Assembly: GCF_900536025.1 (NCBI RefSeq) | Contig: NZ_UNOZ01000017.1 | Coordinates: 1 to 64,000, forward strand | Length of the DNA: 64,000 nucleotides | From: Pseudomonas reidholzensis | Lineage (GTDB): Bacteria > Pseudomonadota > Gammaproteobacteria > Pseudomonadales > Pseudomonadaceae | Direction of reading: 5' to 3' | Shown here: positions 44,654 to 56,357 of the stretch, one piece after another | Layout of the letters: each line of letters starts with the position of its first letter | Numbering within the stretch: the stretch's first letter is position 1 | Translations under genes and position numbers: made by a program | The notes under the pieces: generated by a model | Told to the model about the DNA's origin: nothing | The model's database searches: none | The model's input: only the letters and a program-made list of their open reading frames with translations

Positions 44654-44944
44654 CTAGGCCAGGTTGCCTTCGATGATGATCAGCTCACGGCGTGAAGCGC
44701 GCAGGGCGAAGTGCTTCGCTTCGGTGTAGGCCGGGTCGTTGTAGCAGGCCTTGGCCTGCGCGTAGCTGGCAAACTCGACGGCCAGCACGCGAGTGGTAGT
44801 GTGCAGCTCCAGCAAGGCACCCGGCTCCAGCACCTTGAGTTTGGCGCTGTAGCGCTCGCCGATGGGCGCCCAGAGGCGGCCGTATTCCTGCAGTGCTTCA
44901 GCGTCGACGACGTCGGAGCTCAAAATGATCCAATAGCCCTTCAC
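44654..44944 (-). CDS. DUF1330 protein
   Basis: A 96-residue dimeric alpha-beta barrel-type protein (GYWIILSSDVVDAEALQEYG; VEFASYAQAKACYNDPAYTE), typical of DUF1330. Function unknown. It lies 124 bases downstream of the CoA-pathway operon on the same strand and may be read from it. Confidence 0.83.
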   Translation of the reverse strand: MKGYWIILSSDVVDAEALQEYGRLWAPIGERYSAKLKVLEPGALLELHTTTRVLAVEFASYAQAKACYNDPAYTEAKHFALRASRRELIIIEGNLA

Positions 44945-45068
44945 CCGATTTCTCCATTGCGGTCTGAGAGTCTCGCAGGCGCTGCGCCGCGAGGCGTGAT
45001 TATCCTCCCCTGCCCAGCGCCTCGCAAATCATCTGTTCTGCCACTACCGAATAGAAAAACTACGCCAT

Positions 45069-46601
45069 CTAGGGTTGCCCTGCACAGGCGGCTTCGTACT
45101 CCGCTTTCAACAAACGCTTCATCAGCTTGCCGGTAGGCTCACGCGGCAGCTCAGCCCGAAAGTCGAACTGCTGCGGGCATTTCACCCCACCCAACTGCGC
45201 GCGGACGAAGCCGCGCAAGCGCTCGCCGAACGCGGTATCGCCGACCACGCCACGCCGAGGCTGGACAATCGCCACCACCCGCTCGCCCATCTCTTCATCC
45301 GGCGCGCCGATCACCGCGGCATCTTCAATGTCCGGGTGGGTGATCAGCAGGTTTTCGATTTCCTGCGGGTAGATGTTCACCCCACCGGAAATGATCATGA
45401 AGCTCTTGCGGTCGGTCAGGTACAGGTAGCCCTCTTCATCCACCCAGCCGATGTCGTTGAGGGTCGCCCAACCACGGTCATTGTGGGCGCTGCGGGTTTT
45501 TTCCGGGTCGTTGTGGTATTCGAACTTCGGCCCGTCGGCGAAGTACACATCACCCTGGGTGCCGGACGGCACTTCCTCGCCGTCCGGCCCGAGGATTTTC
45601 ACCTTGCCGAGCACCGCACGGCCGACCGAACCCGGTTTGCGCAGCCATTCGTTGGCGTCGAGTGCGGTGATGCCGCAGGTTTCAGTGCCCGAATAGTACT
45701 CATGCACGATCGGCCCCCACCAGGCGATCATCGCCTGCTTGACCGGGATCGGGCACGGCGCGGCGGCATGCACCACGGCGCGCAACGAGGCGAAGTCGTA
45801 GCGCGAGCGTACCTCGTCGGCCAGTTTGAGCATGCGCACGAAGTGAGTCGGCACAAAGGTCGCGTGGCTGATGCGGTGCTGCTCGATCAGCGCCAGCGAT
45901 TGCTCTGCGTCAAAGCGGTTCATGATCACCACGGTGCCGCCAAAGCGCTGGATGACCATCGCCCAGCGCAGCGGCGCGGCGTGGTACAGCGGCGAGGTGG
46001 ACAAGTACTGGCTGTCGCTGCCCATGCCGTAGAGGGTCTGGCCCATGTTCATCAAGGGCGTCATCGCCTCGATCGGGCCGGTAGGCAGCTGCGGTTTGAC
46101 GCCCTTGGGGCGGCCGGTCATGCCGGAGGAATAGAGCATGTCGATCCCCGCGCTGGGGTCGCTGATCAGGGTGGTCGGCAGGTCTGAGCAAGCTTCAGCG
46201 AACGGAGTGCGGCCGGGTGCGTGGCTGAACACTCGAAGCGTTGTCGAGCCGAGCTCGGCACTGGCCTGCTCGGCCACCTCGGAGTACGCCGCGCCGGCGA
46301 TCAGTACCTTGGCCCCGGAGTTGTCCAGCACGTAGGCAAGATCGGCTGCCGAGGTCTTGGTCGAGACGGCAGTCAGGTACAGGCCGCAGCGCTGGGCAGC
46401 CCAGGCAACGATGAAGATGTCGAAGTCATTGCCCAGTACCACGGCGAGGGTATCACCGCGTGCCAGGCCCAGCGTGCGGAACAGGTGGGCGCCTTGGTTG
46501 GCGCGGGCGTCGAGCTCTGCATAGGTCATCACGGCGTTGCTGTCGGCCAGGATGCAGGCCGGTGTGTCGGGGCAGGTGCTGGCGTGTATCAGGGGGTGCA
46601 T
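45069..46601 (-). CDS. Acyl-CoA synthetase (AMP-dependent ligase)
   Basis: A 510-residue ligase that activates a carboxylic acid to its CoA ester. The ATP loop is YSSGMTGRPKGVKP, an SSGMTG variant of the usual TSGTTG. Adenine-binding YYSGTETCG, the hinge FMIISGGVNIYPQEIENLLI and the catalytic Lys in PTGKLMKRLL are present. ATG 46601 (MHPLIHAST) is chosen. It is the last gene of an eight-gene overlapping operon; as the only ligase there it probably starts the pathway. Confidence 0.9.
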   Translation of the reverse strand: MHPLIHASTCPDTPACILADSNAVMTYAELDARANQGAHLFRTLGLARGDTLAVVLGNDFDIFIVAWAAQRCGLYLTAVSTKTSAADLAYVLDNSGAKVLIAGAAYSEVAEQASAELGSTTLRVFSHAPGRTPFAEACSDLPTTLISDPSAGIDMLYSSGMTGRPKGVKPQLPTGPIEAMTPLMNMGQTLYGMGSDSQYLSTSPLYHAAPLRWAMVIQRFGGTVVIMNRFDAEQSLALIEQHRISHATFVPTHFVRMLKLADEVRSRYDFASLRAVVHAAAPCPIPVKQAMIAWWGPIVHEYYSGTETCGITALDANEWLRKPGSVGRAVLGKVKILGPDGEEVPSGTQGDVYFADGPKFEYHNDPEKTRSAHNDRGWATLNDIGWVDEEGYLYLTDRKSFMIISGGVNIYPQEIENLLITHPDIEDAAVIGAPDEEMGERVVAIVQPRRGVVGDTAFGERLRGFVRAQLGGVKCPQQFDFRAELPREPTGKLMKRLLKAEYEAACAGQP

Positions 46602-46642
46602 GGCTTGTCCTCTTGTTGTGATTGTTGGCCGCACGCGTCGAA

Positions 46643-47419
46643 TCAGTAGCCGAGCCAGTTGGGCGGGCGTTTTTCGGCGAAGGCCCTGGGCCCCTCGATC
46701 GCATCCTGCGAGGCCAGCATCGCCTGCACCTGCGGGTAGTCCCACTGCTCGTGCAGGGCCTGGGCGACGGGTACATCGACGCCACGCATCACCGCCTGCT
46801 TGGTCGCACGCACCGACAACGGGCTGCACGCGAGGATTTCGGCCGCCCAGCGGCGCGCGGCCAGCAGCACGTCGCCGTCGACCACTTCGTTGACGAAGCC
46901 CAGGCTCAGCCCTTCGCTGGCGGTCACCCGGCGGCCGGTGAGGAGCATGCCCATGCTGCGTTTCAGGCCGATCAGCGCGGGCAGGCGCTGCATACCGCCC
47001 GCCAGTGCGGCCAGCCCGACCTTGGCCTCGGGCAGGGCGAACTGGGCATTGGACGAAGCAACGATGATGTCGCAGGCCAACGCCAGCTCGAAGCCGCCGC
47101 CCATGGCCACGCCGTTCACCGCGGCGATCACCGGCTTGTGCAGATCAAAGCGCGCGCTCAGCCCGCCAAAGCCTGACGGCGGCGTGGTCAGGCTGCCATC
47201 GCTGGCCTGCTGCTTGAGGTCGTGGCCGGCACAGAACGCCTTGGCGCCGCTGCCGGTGAGAATCGCCAGCCATTGCTGGTCGTCGGCGGCGAAGGCATCG
47301 AAGGCATGCTCCAGCTCTTCATGGGCGCGGTAGTTGAGCGCGTTGTGCGCCTCGGGGCGCTGCAGCGTGATCAGGGTCAGATGCCCTTCGCGCTCGACGC
47401 TGATATGTCGGTAGTCCAT
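46643..47419 (-). CDS. Enoyl-CoA hydratase/isomerase family protein
   Basis: A 258-residue crotonase-fold enzyme. The oxyanion-hole segments are AFCAGHDLKQ (near residue 65) and NGVAMGGGFELALACDIIVA; ALPEAKVGLAALAGGMQRLP follows. It should hydrate or isomerise an enoyl-CoA. It starts with no gap after the nitronate monooxygenase-like gene and lies 41 bases before the ligase gene. Confidence 0.9.
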   Translation of the reverse strand: MDYRHISVEREGHLTLITLQRPEAHNALNYRAHEELEHAFDAFAADDQQWLAILTGSGAKAFCAGHDLKQQASDGSLTTPPSGFGGLSARFDLHKPVIAAVNGVAMGGGFELALACDIIVASSNAQFALPEAKVGLAALAGGMQRLPALIGLKRSMGMLLTGRRVTASEGLSLGFVNEVVDGDVLLAARRWAAEILACSPLSVRATKQAVMRGVDVPVAQALHEQWDYPQVQAMLASQDAIEGPRAFAEKRPPNWLGY

Positions 47420-49569
<2,150 letters not shown>

Positions 49570-49577
<8 letters not shown>

Positions 49578-50370
49578 GAGTCGATTCCTTGTTGTTGTTC
49601 TTGGGGGTGCGCTGGGCAACGAACGCAGCGACTTTTTCACGGACGTAGGGTGCCGAGGCCAAACCGGCGATGCTGCGCGCTTCCTGCTCGAGCTGGGCCT
49701 CCAGCGCGCTGCCATGGCTGGCCAACAACAGTTGGCGGATACGGCCAAGGGCTGGGCGGTGCATGGCCGCCAGGGTCTGCGCAACCGTGCGGCCCTCGGC
49801 TTCGAGCTGACCGTCGTCGACCACCCGGGTGATCAACCCCAGGTGCTCGGCCTGGGTGGCACTCACGCGCTGGTTGAGCAAGGTGATTTCCTGCGCGCGG
49901 CGCAGCCCGACCAGGCGCGGCAACAGCCAGCTGAGCCCGCCATCCGGGCTCAGGCCGATGGCACCGTAGGCCGGGGTGAACGAGGCGGTGCGCGGCGCCA
50001 GGACGATGTCGCCGATCAGCGCCAGGCTCATGCCGGCACCGGCGGCGGCGCCATTGACCAGCACCACCAGCGGTTTGTCCATGCGCATCAGCCGGGAGAT
50101 CGCCAGGTGCAGTGTACCGGCAAGCTCGCTGAGAAACCCCGAGATGCCGTCACCGGCCGCCACGAACGCCTCCAGGTCGCCGCCGGCGGAGAACAACTTG
50201 CCGCTGCCGGTGAGCACCACGCAGCGCACCGCGCCGTCCTGGTCACAGGCAATGGCAGCCTGCAGCAAGGCTTTGGCCAGGTCTAGGTCGATGGCATTGC
50301 CTTGCCCGGGCCGGTTCAAGGTCAGGGTGGCGATGCCGTCTTGCACGTCAAGCAGTAGCGGGCTGTTCAT
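49570..50370 (-). CDS. Enoyl-CoA hydratase family protein
   Basis: A 266-residue crotonase-family enzyme, distinct from the one at 46643. Oxyanion-hole segments are [11 protein letters not shown] and [20 protein letters not shown], then [18 protein letters not shown]. Having two hydratases in one operon suggests two successive steps or isomerase activity. ATG 50370 overlaps the kinase gene stop by four bases. Confidence 0.9.
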
Positions 50371-51434
50371 CGGCAACGCTCCATGGCCTTGCGCGCCAGT
50401 TCAGCCAGCACCGGGAAGCTGCGCGCACGCTCTTGGGCATGCACCGAGGCGGCCGTACCACGGATCACCCGGCCTTTGATGCCGTGGAAGATCGCGGCCA
50501 GGCGGAACAGGTTGAAGGCGATGTAGAACTCCCACGACGCAATCGAATCGCGCCCGGTGCGCTCGCAGTAGGCCTCCACGTACGCTTCCTGGGTGGGAAT
50601 GTTGAGGCTGGCCAGGTCGGCACCCGCCAGCCCCGCGACGATATCCGGGGGCATCTGGTACATCATCGCGTGGTTGGCGAAGTCGGCCAAGGGATGGCCC
50701 AGGGTCGACAGCTCCCAGTCGAGCACCGCGACCACGCGCGGCTCGACCGGGTGGAAGATCATGTTGTCGCAGCGAAAATCGCCGTGCACGATGCGCGTTT
50801 CGTCGCCCAGCGGAATGTGCTCGGGCAACCAGCGCAACAGCAGGTCCATGTTGGCATCGCGCCCTGCTGCCTCGTCTTCGAGGTACTGGCGCGACCAGCG
50901 ATTGATCTGCCGGGCAAAATAGTTGCCCGACTTGCCGTAGTCGCCCAGGCCGACGTCGGCCGGCTCGATCCGGTGCAGGCTGGCCAGGGTTGCATTCATC
51001 GCGTCGAAATAGCGCGGGCGCTCCTCGACGCCGACTTGAGAGAAACGCGCATCCCAGAAAATCCGGCCCTCGACGCGCTCCATGACATAGAACGGCGTGC
51101 CGATCACCGACGCGTCGGTGCACAGGCCGAAGATCTTCGGCACGCTGAAGCCCACCTGCCCCAGCGCCTGCTGTACCTGTGCTTCGCGCTCTACCGAGTG
51201 GGCGCCCTTGAGCAACAGCCCTGACGGCTTGCGCCGCAGCACATAGCTCGCCGTGGGCGTCGTCAGCTGATAGGTCGGGATCGACTGGCCGCCCCTGAAC
51301 TGGCTAACCGTCATCGGCCCGCTGAAACCGTCGACGTTGGCCCGCATCCAGCGGCTCAGGGCCTGCTCGTCGAAGCCCATGTCCGGGCGCACCGCGCCGG
51401 CGCCTGCGTTTGCCTGCTGCTGCAATACCGTCAT
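50367..51434 (-). CDS. APH-type phosphotransferase (ACAD10/11 kinase-domain-like, LvaA-like)
   Basis: A 355-residue protein-kinase-fold phosphotransferase. The nucleotide loop lies near [12 protein letters not shown], the catalytic loop is [13 protein letters not shown] and the metal-binding segment [19 protein letters not shown]. Human ACAD10/11 N-terminal domains and P. putida LvaA belong to this class and phosphorylate 4-hydroxyacyl-CoAs. Its start overlaps the stop of an ACAD10/11-like gene by four bases, the expected partner. ATG 51434 is chosen over a longer frame. Confidence 0.87.
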   Translation of the reverse strand: MTVLQQQANAGAGAVRPDMGFDEQALSRWMRANVDGFSGPMTVSQFRGGQSIPTYQLTTPTASYVLRRKPSGLLLKGAHSVEREAQVQQALGQVGFSVPKIFGLCTDASVIGTPFYVMERVEGRIFWDARFSQVGVEERPRYFDAMNATLASLHRIEPADVGLGDYGKSGNYFARQINRWSRQYLEDEAAGRDANMDLLLRWLPEHIPLGDETRIVHGDFRCDNMIFHPVEPRVVAVLDWELSTLGHPLADFANHAMMYQMPPDIVAGLAGADLASLNIPTQEAYVEAYCERTGRDSIASWEFYIAFNLFRLAAIFHGIKGRVIRGTAASVHAQERARSFPVLAELARKAMERCR

Positions 51435-52606
51435 GCCTGCGCCCTCGTCCAGTCCCGCTTGATCTTCTTCGCCAACGACCATTTGTGCACCTCGGTCGGG
51501 CCGTCATAGATGCGAAACGCGCGGATCTCGCGGTACACCTGCTCGACGATGGAGTCCTCGGTCAGGCCGCTGCCGCCCATCACCTGGACACAGCGATCAG
51601 CCACCTTCATCAAGGTTTCGCTGACGGCCACCTTGGCCATCGAGCTCTCCGCGCCGCCGGGCGCGCCGCTGTCGAGCACACCGGCGCACCAGTCGATCAT
51701 CAACTCGACCTGCTTGAGGTCGATGAGGTTCTCGGCGAGGCTGAAGCCGGTGCCTTCGTGGTCGATCAGCAGCTTGCCGAAGGCCATGCGCCGGTTGGCG
51801 TACGCGGTGGCGATCTCGTTGGCCCGCAGGCACGCGCCATACCAGCGCATGCAGTGCGACAAGCGCGCCGGCGCCAGCCGCACCTGGGCATAGCCGAAGC
51901 CTTCACCGGCGTTGCCGAGCATCTGCCGCGACGGCACCCGCAGGTTGTCCAGGGTGACGATGGCATGCCCGCCGGGCATCGAGCTGTCGAGGGTGCGCGG
52001 CACCCGCTCGATGCGGATGGCCGGGTCGGGCAGGTCGACCAGGAACATGCAGGCACCTTCCTGTGCCTTGGCCATGACGATGCCGATCTGCGCGCCCTCG
52101 GCGCCGGTGATAAATGCCTTGCGGCCGTTGATCAGCCAATCGTCGCCGTCACGCTGGCAGGTGGTCTGCATCATAGAAGGGTCAGAGCCGGCACCGCCGT
52201 CTTCGGCCGGTTCGGTCATGAAGAACGCCGAACGCGCCTTGCCCGCCAGCAACGGCGCGAGAAAACGCTCCTTGAGGAACGCGCTGCCGACCTTGCCGAG
52301 CAGGTACATATTGCCTTCGTCCGGCGCGCAGGTGTTGCAGGCCAGCGGCCCCAGCGGCGACAAGCCGGTGCGCGCCAGCACCAGGGCGGTACCGCGCTGG
52401 CTCAGGTGGCGGCCATCGGCAAGGATGTGTGGCGTCAGCACGCCCGCTTCGCGGGCCCGTTCGCGCAGCTCCAGGACCAGCGCGTCGGTCGGGCAGTCGT
52501 GGTGATCGCGGCGCGGGTCCTTTTCATACGGCACCACCACCTCGCGGACGAACTGCTCGACCCGCTCGGCGATGGCCATGGCTGTTTGCAGATCGTCGAC
52601 GTTCAT
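51431..52606 (-). CDS. ACAD10/11-like acyl-CoA dehydrogenase-fold protein
   Basis: A 391-residue protein of the acyl-CoA dehydrogenase fold. The FAD/substrate segment [19 protein letters not shown] is present. However, the C-terminal catalytic position (YEG in medium-chain enzymes) is [10 protein letters not shown], and the alternative helix-G position (ERL in isovaleryl enzymes) is [11 protein letters not shown]. This is the ACAD10/11 pattern, and family members act after a hydroxyacyl-CoA kinase to eliminate phosphate and move the hydroxyl. It overlaps both the kinase and SDR genes by four bases. ATG 52606 is chosen. Confidence 0.87.
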   Translation of the reverse strand: MNVDDLQTAMAIAERVEQFVREVVVPYEKDPRRDHHDCPTDALVLELRERAREAGVLTPHILADGRHLSQRGTALVLARTGLSPLGPLACNTCAPDEGNMYLLGKVGSAFLKERFLAPLLAGKARSAFFMTEPAEDGGAGSDPSMMQTTCQRDGDDWLINGRKAFITGAEGAQIGIVMAKAQEGACMFLVDLPDPAIRIERVPRTLDSSMPGGHAIVTLDNLRVPSRQMLGNAGEGFGYAQVRLAPARLSHCMRWYGACLRANEIATAYANRRMAFGKLLIDHEGTGFSLAENLIDLKQVELMIDWCAGVLDSGAPGGAESSMAKVAVSETLMKVADRCVQVMGGSGLTEDSIVEQVYREIRAFRIYDGPTEVHKWSLAKKIKRDWTRAQA

Positions 52607-53364
52607 CGCGCGGCCATCCGGATAGCGCCATCGAGGCGGATGACTTCGCCATTGAGCATGGGGTTCTCGACGATGGACTGCACCAGCTGAGCGAACTCGT
52701 CGGGCTGGCCCAGGCGGCTGGGGAACGGCACCTGCTGGCCGAGCGAGCGCTGGGCTTCTTCTGGCAGCGTGGCCAGCAACGGGGTGAGGAAGATGCCCGG
52801 CGCGATGGTCATCACGCGGATGCCATAACGGGCGAACTCGCGCGCCAGCGGCAGCGTCATGCCGACGATGGCGGCCTTGGACGCGGCATAGGCCGGTTGG
52901 CCGATTTGCCCATCGAACGCGGCGACACTGGCGGTGTTGATGATCACGCCACGCTCTTCTGCGTCCAGCTCGCTGGCATGCAGGCGCGCGGCAAACTTGG
53001 AAAGCACGTTGAAGCTGCCGTTCAGGTTGATGTTGACGATGCGGGCGAAGTCGGCCAGCGGCAAGGCCTTGCCGTCGCGACCGATGGCCTTGGCAGGTGG
53101 CCCGATGCCGGCGCAGTTGACCAGGATCCGCGCCTTGCCATGCACGCCTTCTGCGGTTTCCAGTGCGTGCTCGATGGCCTGCTCGTCGGTCACATCCGCC
53201 TTGATGAAATAGCCACCGATGGCCTTGGCATGCGCTTCGCCCAGCGCCTCGTTGAGGTCGATGATGGTGACCTTGGCCCCGGCGCCGGCCAGGCGCGCGG
53301 AGACCGCGCCACCCAGGCCCGAGGCTCCGCCCGTTACCACCGCTGCTGACGCTTGAATCTTCAT
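52603..53364 (-). CDS. SDR-family 3-hydroxyacyl-CoA dehydrogenase (HSD17B10-like)
   Basis: A 253-residue short-chain dehydrogenase. The cofactor loop is VVTGGASGLGGAVSARLA with Asp in TIIDLN favouring NAD. The catalytic Ser, Tyr and Lys are in INTASVAAFDG and PAYAASKAAI. Overall resemblance is to type II 3-hydroxyacyl-CoA dehydrogenase (HSD10), which takes 2-methyl-3-hydroxyacyl-CoAs among others. It is the first gene of the eight-gene operon, divergent from the LuxR-type regulator. Confidence 0.9.
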   Translation of the reverse strand: MKIQASAAVVTGGASGLGGAVSARLAGAGAKVTIIDLNEALGEAHAKAIGGYFIKADVTDEQAIEHALETAEGVHGKARILVNCAGIGPPAKAIGRDGKALPLADFARIVNINLNGSFNVLSKFAARLHASELDAEERGVIINTASVAAFDGQIGQPAYAASKAAIVGMTLPLAREFARYGIRVMTIAPGIFLTPLLATLPEEAQRSLGQQVPFPSRLGQPDEFAQLVQSIVENPMLNGEVIRLDGAIRMAAR

Positions 53365-53446
53365 CGGGCACTTCCTCTCTTTAATTGTTCTTGTTCACGA
53401 AAACAGAGGGCCTGGAGGGGCGATCGATCCTCAAAAAAGACCAGCC

Positions 53447-53478
53447 AGTAGACCATCTACTCGTCAGTAGGCTAGAAT
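53447..53478. promoter_or_regulatory. Palindromic operator overlapping a probable promoter
   Basis: AGTAGA-CCA-TCTACT (53447-53461) is a perfect inverted repeat; a third half-site CAGTAG follows at 53465-53470. On the plus strand TAGACC (53449) and TAGAAT (53473) form plausible -35 and -10 boxes 18 bases apart for the regulator gene, so a bound protein would block or guide transcription. Lies in the 212-base divergent gap. Confidence 0.45.
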
Positions 53479-53576
53479 CCGCTACGTTGCTCTGTCAAGC
53501 ACTGCGTACAGAAAATAATCGCCCCTCACCCCCACAGTGAGCGGCGTCATAACAAATGCGCAAGAGGACACGCCCC

Positions 53577-56237
53577 ATGAGCTCGAACAGTCTGCCCCCC
53601 GTATCGCTCGACGCGGATGTGCTGTTCCCCTGCCCTGCCTCGGCCGCCGTGCAGGTAGTGCGCGCGCCGCTGCTGTCGATCATCGCGCGCTCGCCCGGCA
53701 CCCTGACCTTGCTCACCGCGCCTGCCGGCTTCGGCAAGACAACGCTGATGGCGCAGGCGTTTGCCCAGTTCGAGGCGGCGGGCGTGGCCGCCGCCTGGAT
53801 CAACGCCAGTGCCGCCGACAATGACCTGCCGCGGTTTCTCAGCCGGCTGGGCAAACTGGTCGCCTACCTGGGCATCGCCCGGCCGGGCCAGGATGCGATC
53901 ACCTGCCTGAGCACGCACCCGCAGCCCTTTGCGCTGTTCATCGATGAGCTGGAAAACATCCAGGAGCGCTCGGTGCTGGCGCTGGTGCAGGAGATCGCCC
54001 AGCACCTGCCGCGCCGTGCCCACCTGGTGATCGCCACGCGCTGCACGCCGGCCCTGGGGCTGTCGCGGCTGCGGGTCGGCGGCAGGCTGAGCGAAATCGA
54101 CGCCTTGCAGCTGCGCTTCGACCTGGCCGACAGCCAGGCGCTGTTCGCCCCCCAGCTCGCCAGCGGGGCCTTGTCGCTGGCCGAACTGCAGCACCTGCAG
54201 GCCAAGACCGAGGGCTGGATCGCAGCGCTGTGGCTGGCGTCGATAGCTTTGCAGCGGGCGAAGACCCGCCCCGACTTCGTCGCTCAGTTTTCCGGCTCGA
54301 CCGGCACCGTCGCGCAGTACCTGGCGGAGGTGGTGTTCGCCGAGCAACCTGCCGAGGTGCGCGACTTCCTGCTGCGGGTGAGCCTGCTCAAACAGTTCGA
54401 TCGGTCGGTCTGCCAAGCGCTCAACCCGCACGCGGATGGCCAGCGGATGATCGACCACCTGCGCCAGCAAGGCCTGCTCATCGCCATCGAAGCCAAGGCC
54501 GGCCACTGGCGCCTGCACGGGCTGTTCGCCGAGTACCTGCGCAACCAGCTGGCCAGCGAGCTGCCGGGCGCCGTGGCGGGCCTGCAACTGGCCGCCTCGC
54601 AGTGGTTCGCCGACCACGCGCAGCCGGTGCTGGCGATCGAGCACGCGGTCAAGGGCCAGCAGTTCGAGCAAGCGCTGAACCTGCTCGAAGCGCACGCCGA
54701 AGCGCTCCTCGAGCAAGGCCGCATGCGCCTCCTGAGCCGCTGGTTCGCGGCCGTCCCGCAGGCTCTCGGCCGCGCACGGCCGGTGCTGTACATGGTGTCG
54801 ATCTGGGCGACGGCGTTCACCGAAGGCGCCCACCAGGCCCTGCACAGGCTCAACGGCATCGACTGGCGCAGCAGTGCCGACCCGCGCGTGCGCCATCATG
54901 GCGGCGCGCTCTACCCGACCCTGCTGGGGATGCAGGACCGCTGTGAAGAAGCCCTGCGCGAAGGCATGAACACGCTGGAAGGCATGCAGGCCGGGCACGG
55001 TTTTGCCAGCGCCACCCTGCTCAACGCCATCGCCCACCAGACCCTGATCATCGGCCATGCCCGCGATGCCCAGCGCATGGTCGATGCGGCGCGGCGCCTG
55101 CATGGCGGCGAAAGCCTGTTCAACCGGATGTACTCGGAGACCACCGAAGGCCTGATCGACATGCTGCACGGCCGCCTGCGCCACGCCGCCGCGCGCTTTC
55201 GTTTGGCGCTCGACACGCTGCAGGCGGACCACAACCGGCACACCCACGGCAATGCCTGGGCCGGCGTGCTGTACACGGCGACGCTGTATGAAACCAACCA
55301 GCTGCCGCAGGCCGGTCACCTGATCAACGTCTACCTGCCGCTGGCGCGCGAGGTCGGCATCCCTGATCACCTGATCCTGATCTACCTGCTCAAGTGCCGC
55401 ATCGCCCTGATCGAAAGCGACATCGATACCGCGCTACAGGCCCTGACCGACCTCGAATACCTCGGCCACAGCCGCCTGCTGCCCAGGGCGGTGGCGGCGG
55501 CGCAACTGGAGCGGGCGAAGATCCTGCTGATCCAGGGCCATGCGATGGCCGCGCAAGACGAGCTGGCGCGCGCAGAAGACCCCGCCGTGTGGGCCCGCGA
55601 GTGCCGCCAGCGCCTGCTCGCGCATGACATCCACTACTTGCGCCTGGCCACCTTGCGCTGGGACATCCACTTCGCCGAACCGTTGCCCGCACTGCGCCAG
55701 CTGGATGTCGACCTCAAGGCGGCGCGCAGCAGCGGCCGCCTGCACCGGGCCCTGGTGCTTCAATTGCTCCGCGCCCTGGCTTTGTACCGCTGCGACAGCG
55801 CGGCGGCGGCGCACAAGGAGCTCGAGGAAGCGCTGGCGTTCGCTGCCAGGGAGGGCTACGTGCGCACCGTGCTGGACGAGGGGCCGGCGCTGGGCCGGTT
55901 GGTCGTCGAGTTCAAGCAGCTGTATGAAGCGCGCAGCGAGCGCGACTCGCTGCTGCTCGACTACCTGCGCAACCTGGCCCTGGCCTTCGGCCCGCTGGGC
56001 CACGCCCTTGGCGGCAAGGGCGCGACCACGACGCCGCTGGCCGAGCCGCTGACACGCAAGGAGGTGGTGGTCTTGCAGTTGCTCACCGAGGGCTGCTCGA
56101 ACCTCGACCTGGCCGACCGCCTGCATGTCTCCAACAGCACCGTGCGCACCCACCTGCGCAACATCAACGCCAAGCTCAACACCAACAGCCGAACCCAGGC
56201 CCTGGCCGTGGCGCGCAGCCTTGGGCTGCTCGCCTGA
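53577..56237 (+). CDS. LuxR-family LAL regulator (MalT/AlkS-like)
   Basis: An 886-residue ATP-dependent activator. A Walker A motif APAGFGKTTL lies near residue 47, the Walker B-like FALFIDELENI near 120, a TPR-like helical array fills about 350-790, and a LuxR HTH closes the protein (LTRKEVVVLQLLTEGCSNLD; NSTVRTHLRNINAKLNTNSR). The size and build match AlkS and MalT. It sits between two divergent catabolic operons, which it most likely activates in response to a pathway compound. ATG 53577 follows AGAGGA; an ATG seven codons upstream is also open. Confidence 0.9.
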   Translation: MSSNSLPPVSLDADVLFPCPASAAVQVVRAPLLSIIARSPGTLTLLTAPAGFGKTTLMAQAFAQFEAAGVAAAWINASAADNDLPRFLSRLGKLVAYLGIARPGQDAITCLSTHPQPFALFIDELENIQERSVLALVQEIAQHLPRRAHLVIATRCTPALGLSRLRVGGRLSEIDALQLRFDLADSQALFAPQLASGALSLAELQHLQAKTEGWIAALWLASIALQRAKTRPDFVAQFSGSTGTVAQYLAEVVFAEQPAEVRDFLLRVSLLKQFDRSVCQALNPHADGQRMIDHLRQQGLLIAIEAKAGHWRLHGLFAEYLRNQLASELPGAVAGLQLAASQWFADHAQPVLAIEHAVKGQQFEQALNLLEAHAEALLEQGRMRLLSRWFAAVPQALGRARPVLYMVSIWATAFTEGAHQALHRLNGIDWRSSADPRVRHHGGALYPTLLGMQDRCEEALREGMNTLEGMQAGHGFASATLLNAIAHQTLIIGHARDAQRMVDAARRLHGGESLFNRMYSETTEGLIDMLHGRLRHAAARFRLALDTLQADHNRHTHGNAWAGVLYTATLYETNQLPQAGHLINVYLPLAREVGIPDHLILIYLLKCRIALIESDIDTALQALTDLEYLGHSRLLPRAVAAAQLERAKILLIQGHAMAAQDELARAEDPAVWARECRQRLLAHDIHYLRLATLRWDIHFAEPLPALRQLDVDLKAARSSGRLHRALVLQLLRALALYRCDSAAAAHKELEEALAFAAREGYVRTVLDEGPALGRLVVEFKQLYEARSERDSLLLDYLRNLALAFGPLGHALGGKGATTTPLAEPLTRKEVVVLQLLTEGCSNLDLADRLHVSNSTVRTHLRNINAKLNTNSRTQALAVARSLGLLA

Positions 56238-56357
56238 GGGCACCGGCAAAATCGTCTTTTACGACGATTTGGCGCGCATCCCCGACGCATAGACTGGCTG
56301 CGCACACAGCGATTGCCGTAGCGCAGATCCAACAACAAGAATTAAAGGGATGATGCA

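Noticed and set aside
53547..55370. 607-codon minus-strand open frame opposite the LAL regulator
   Set aside because: Shadow of the regulator coding frame, which carries Walker A and other family motifs.
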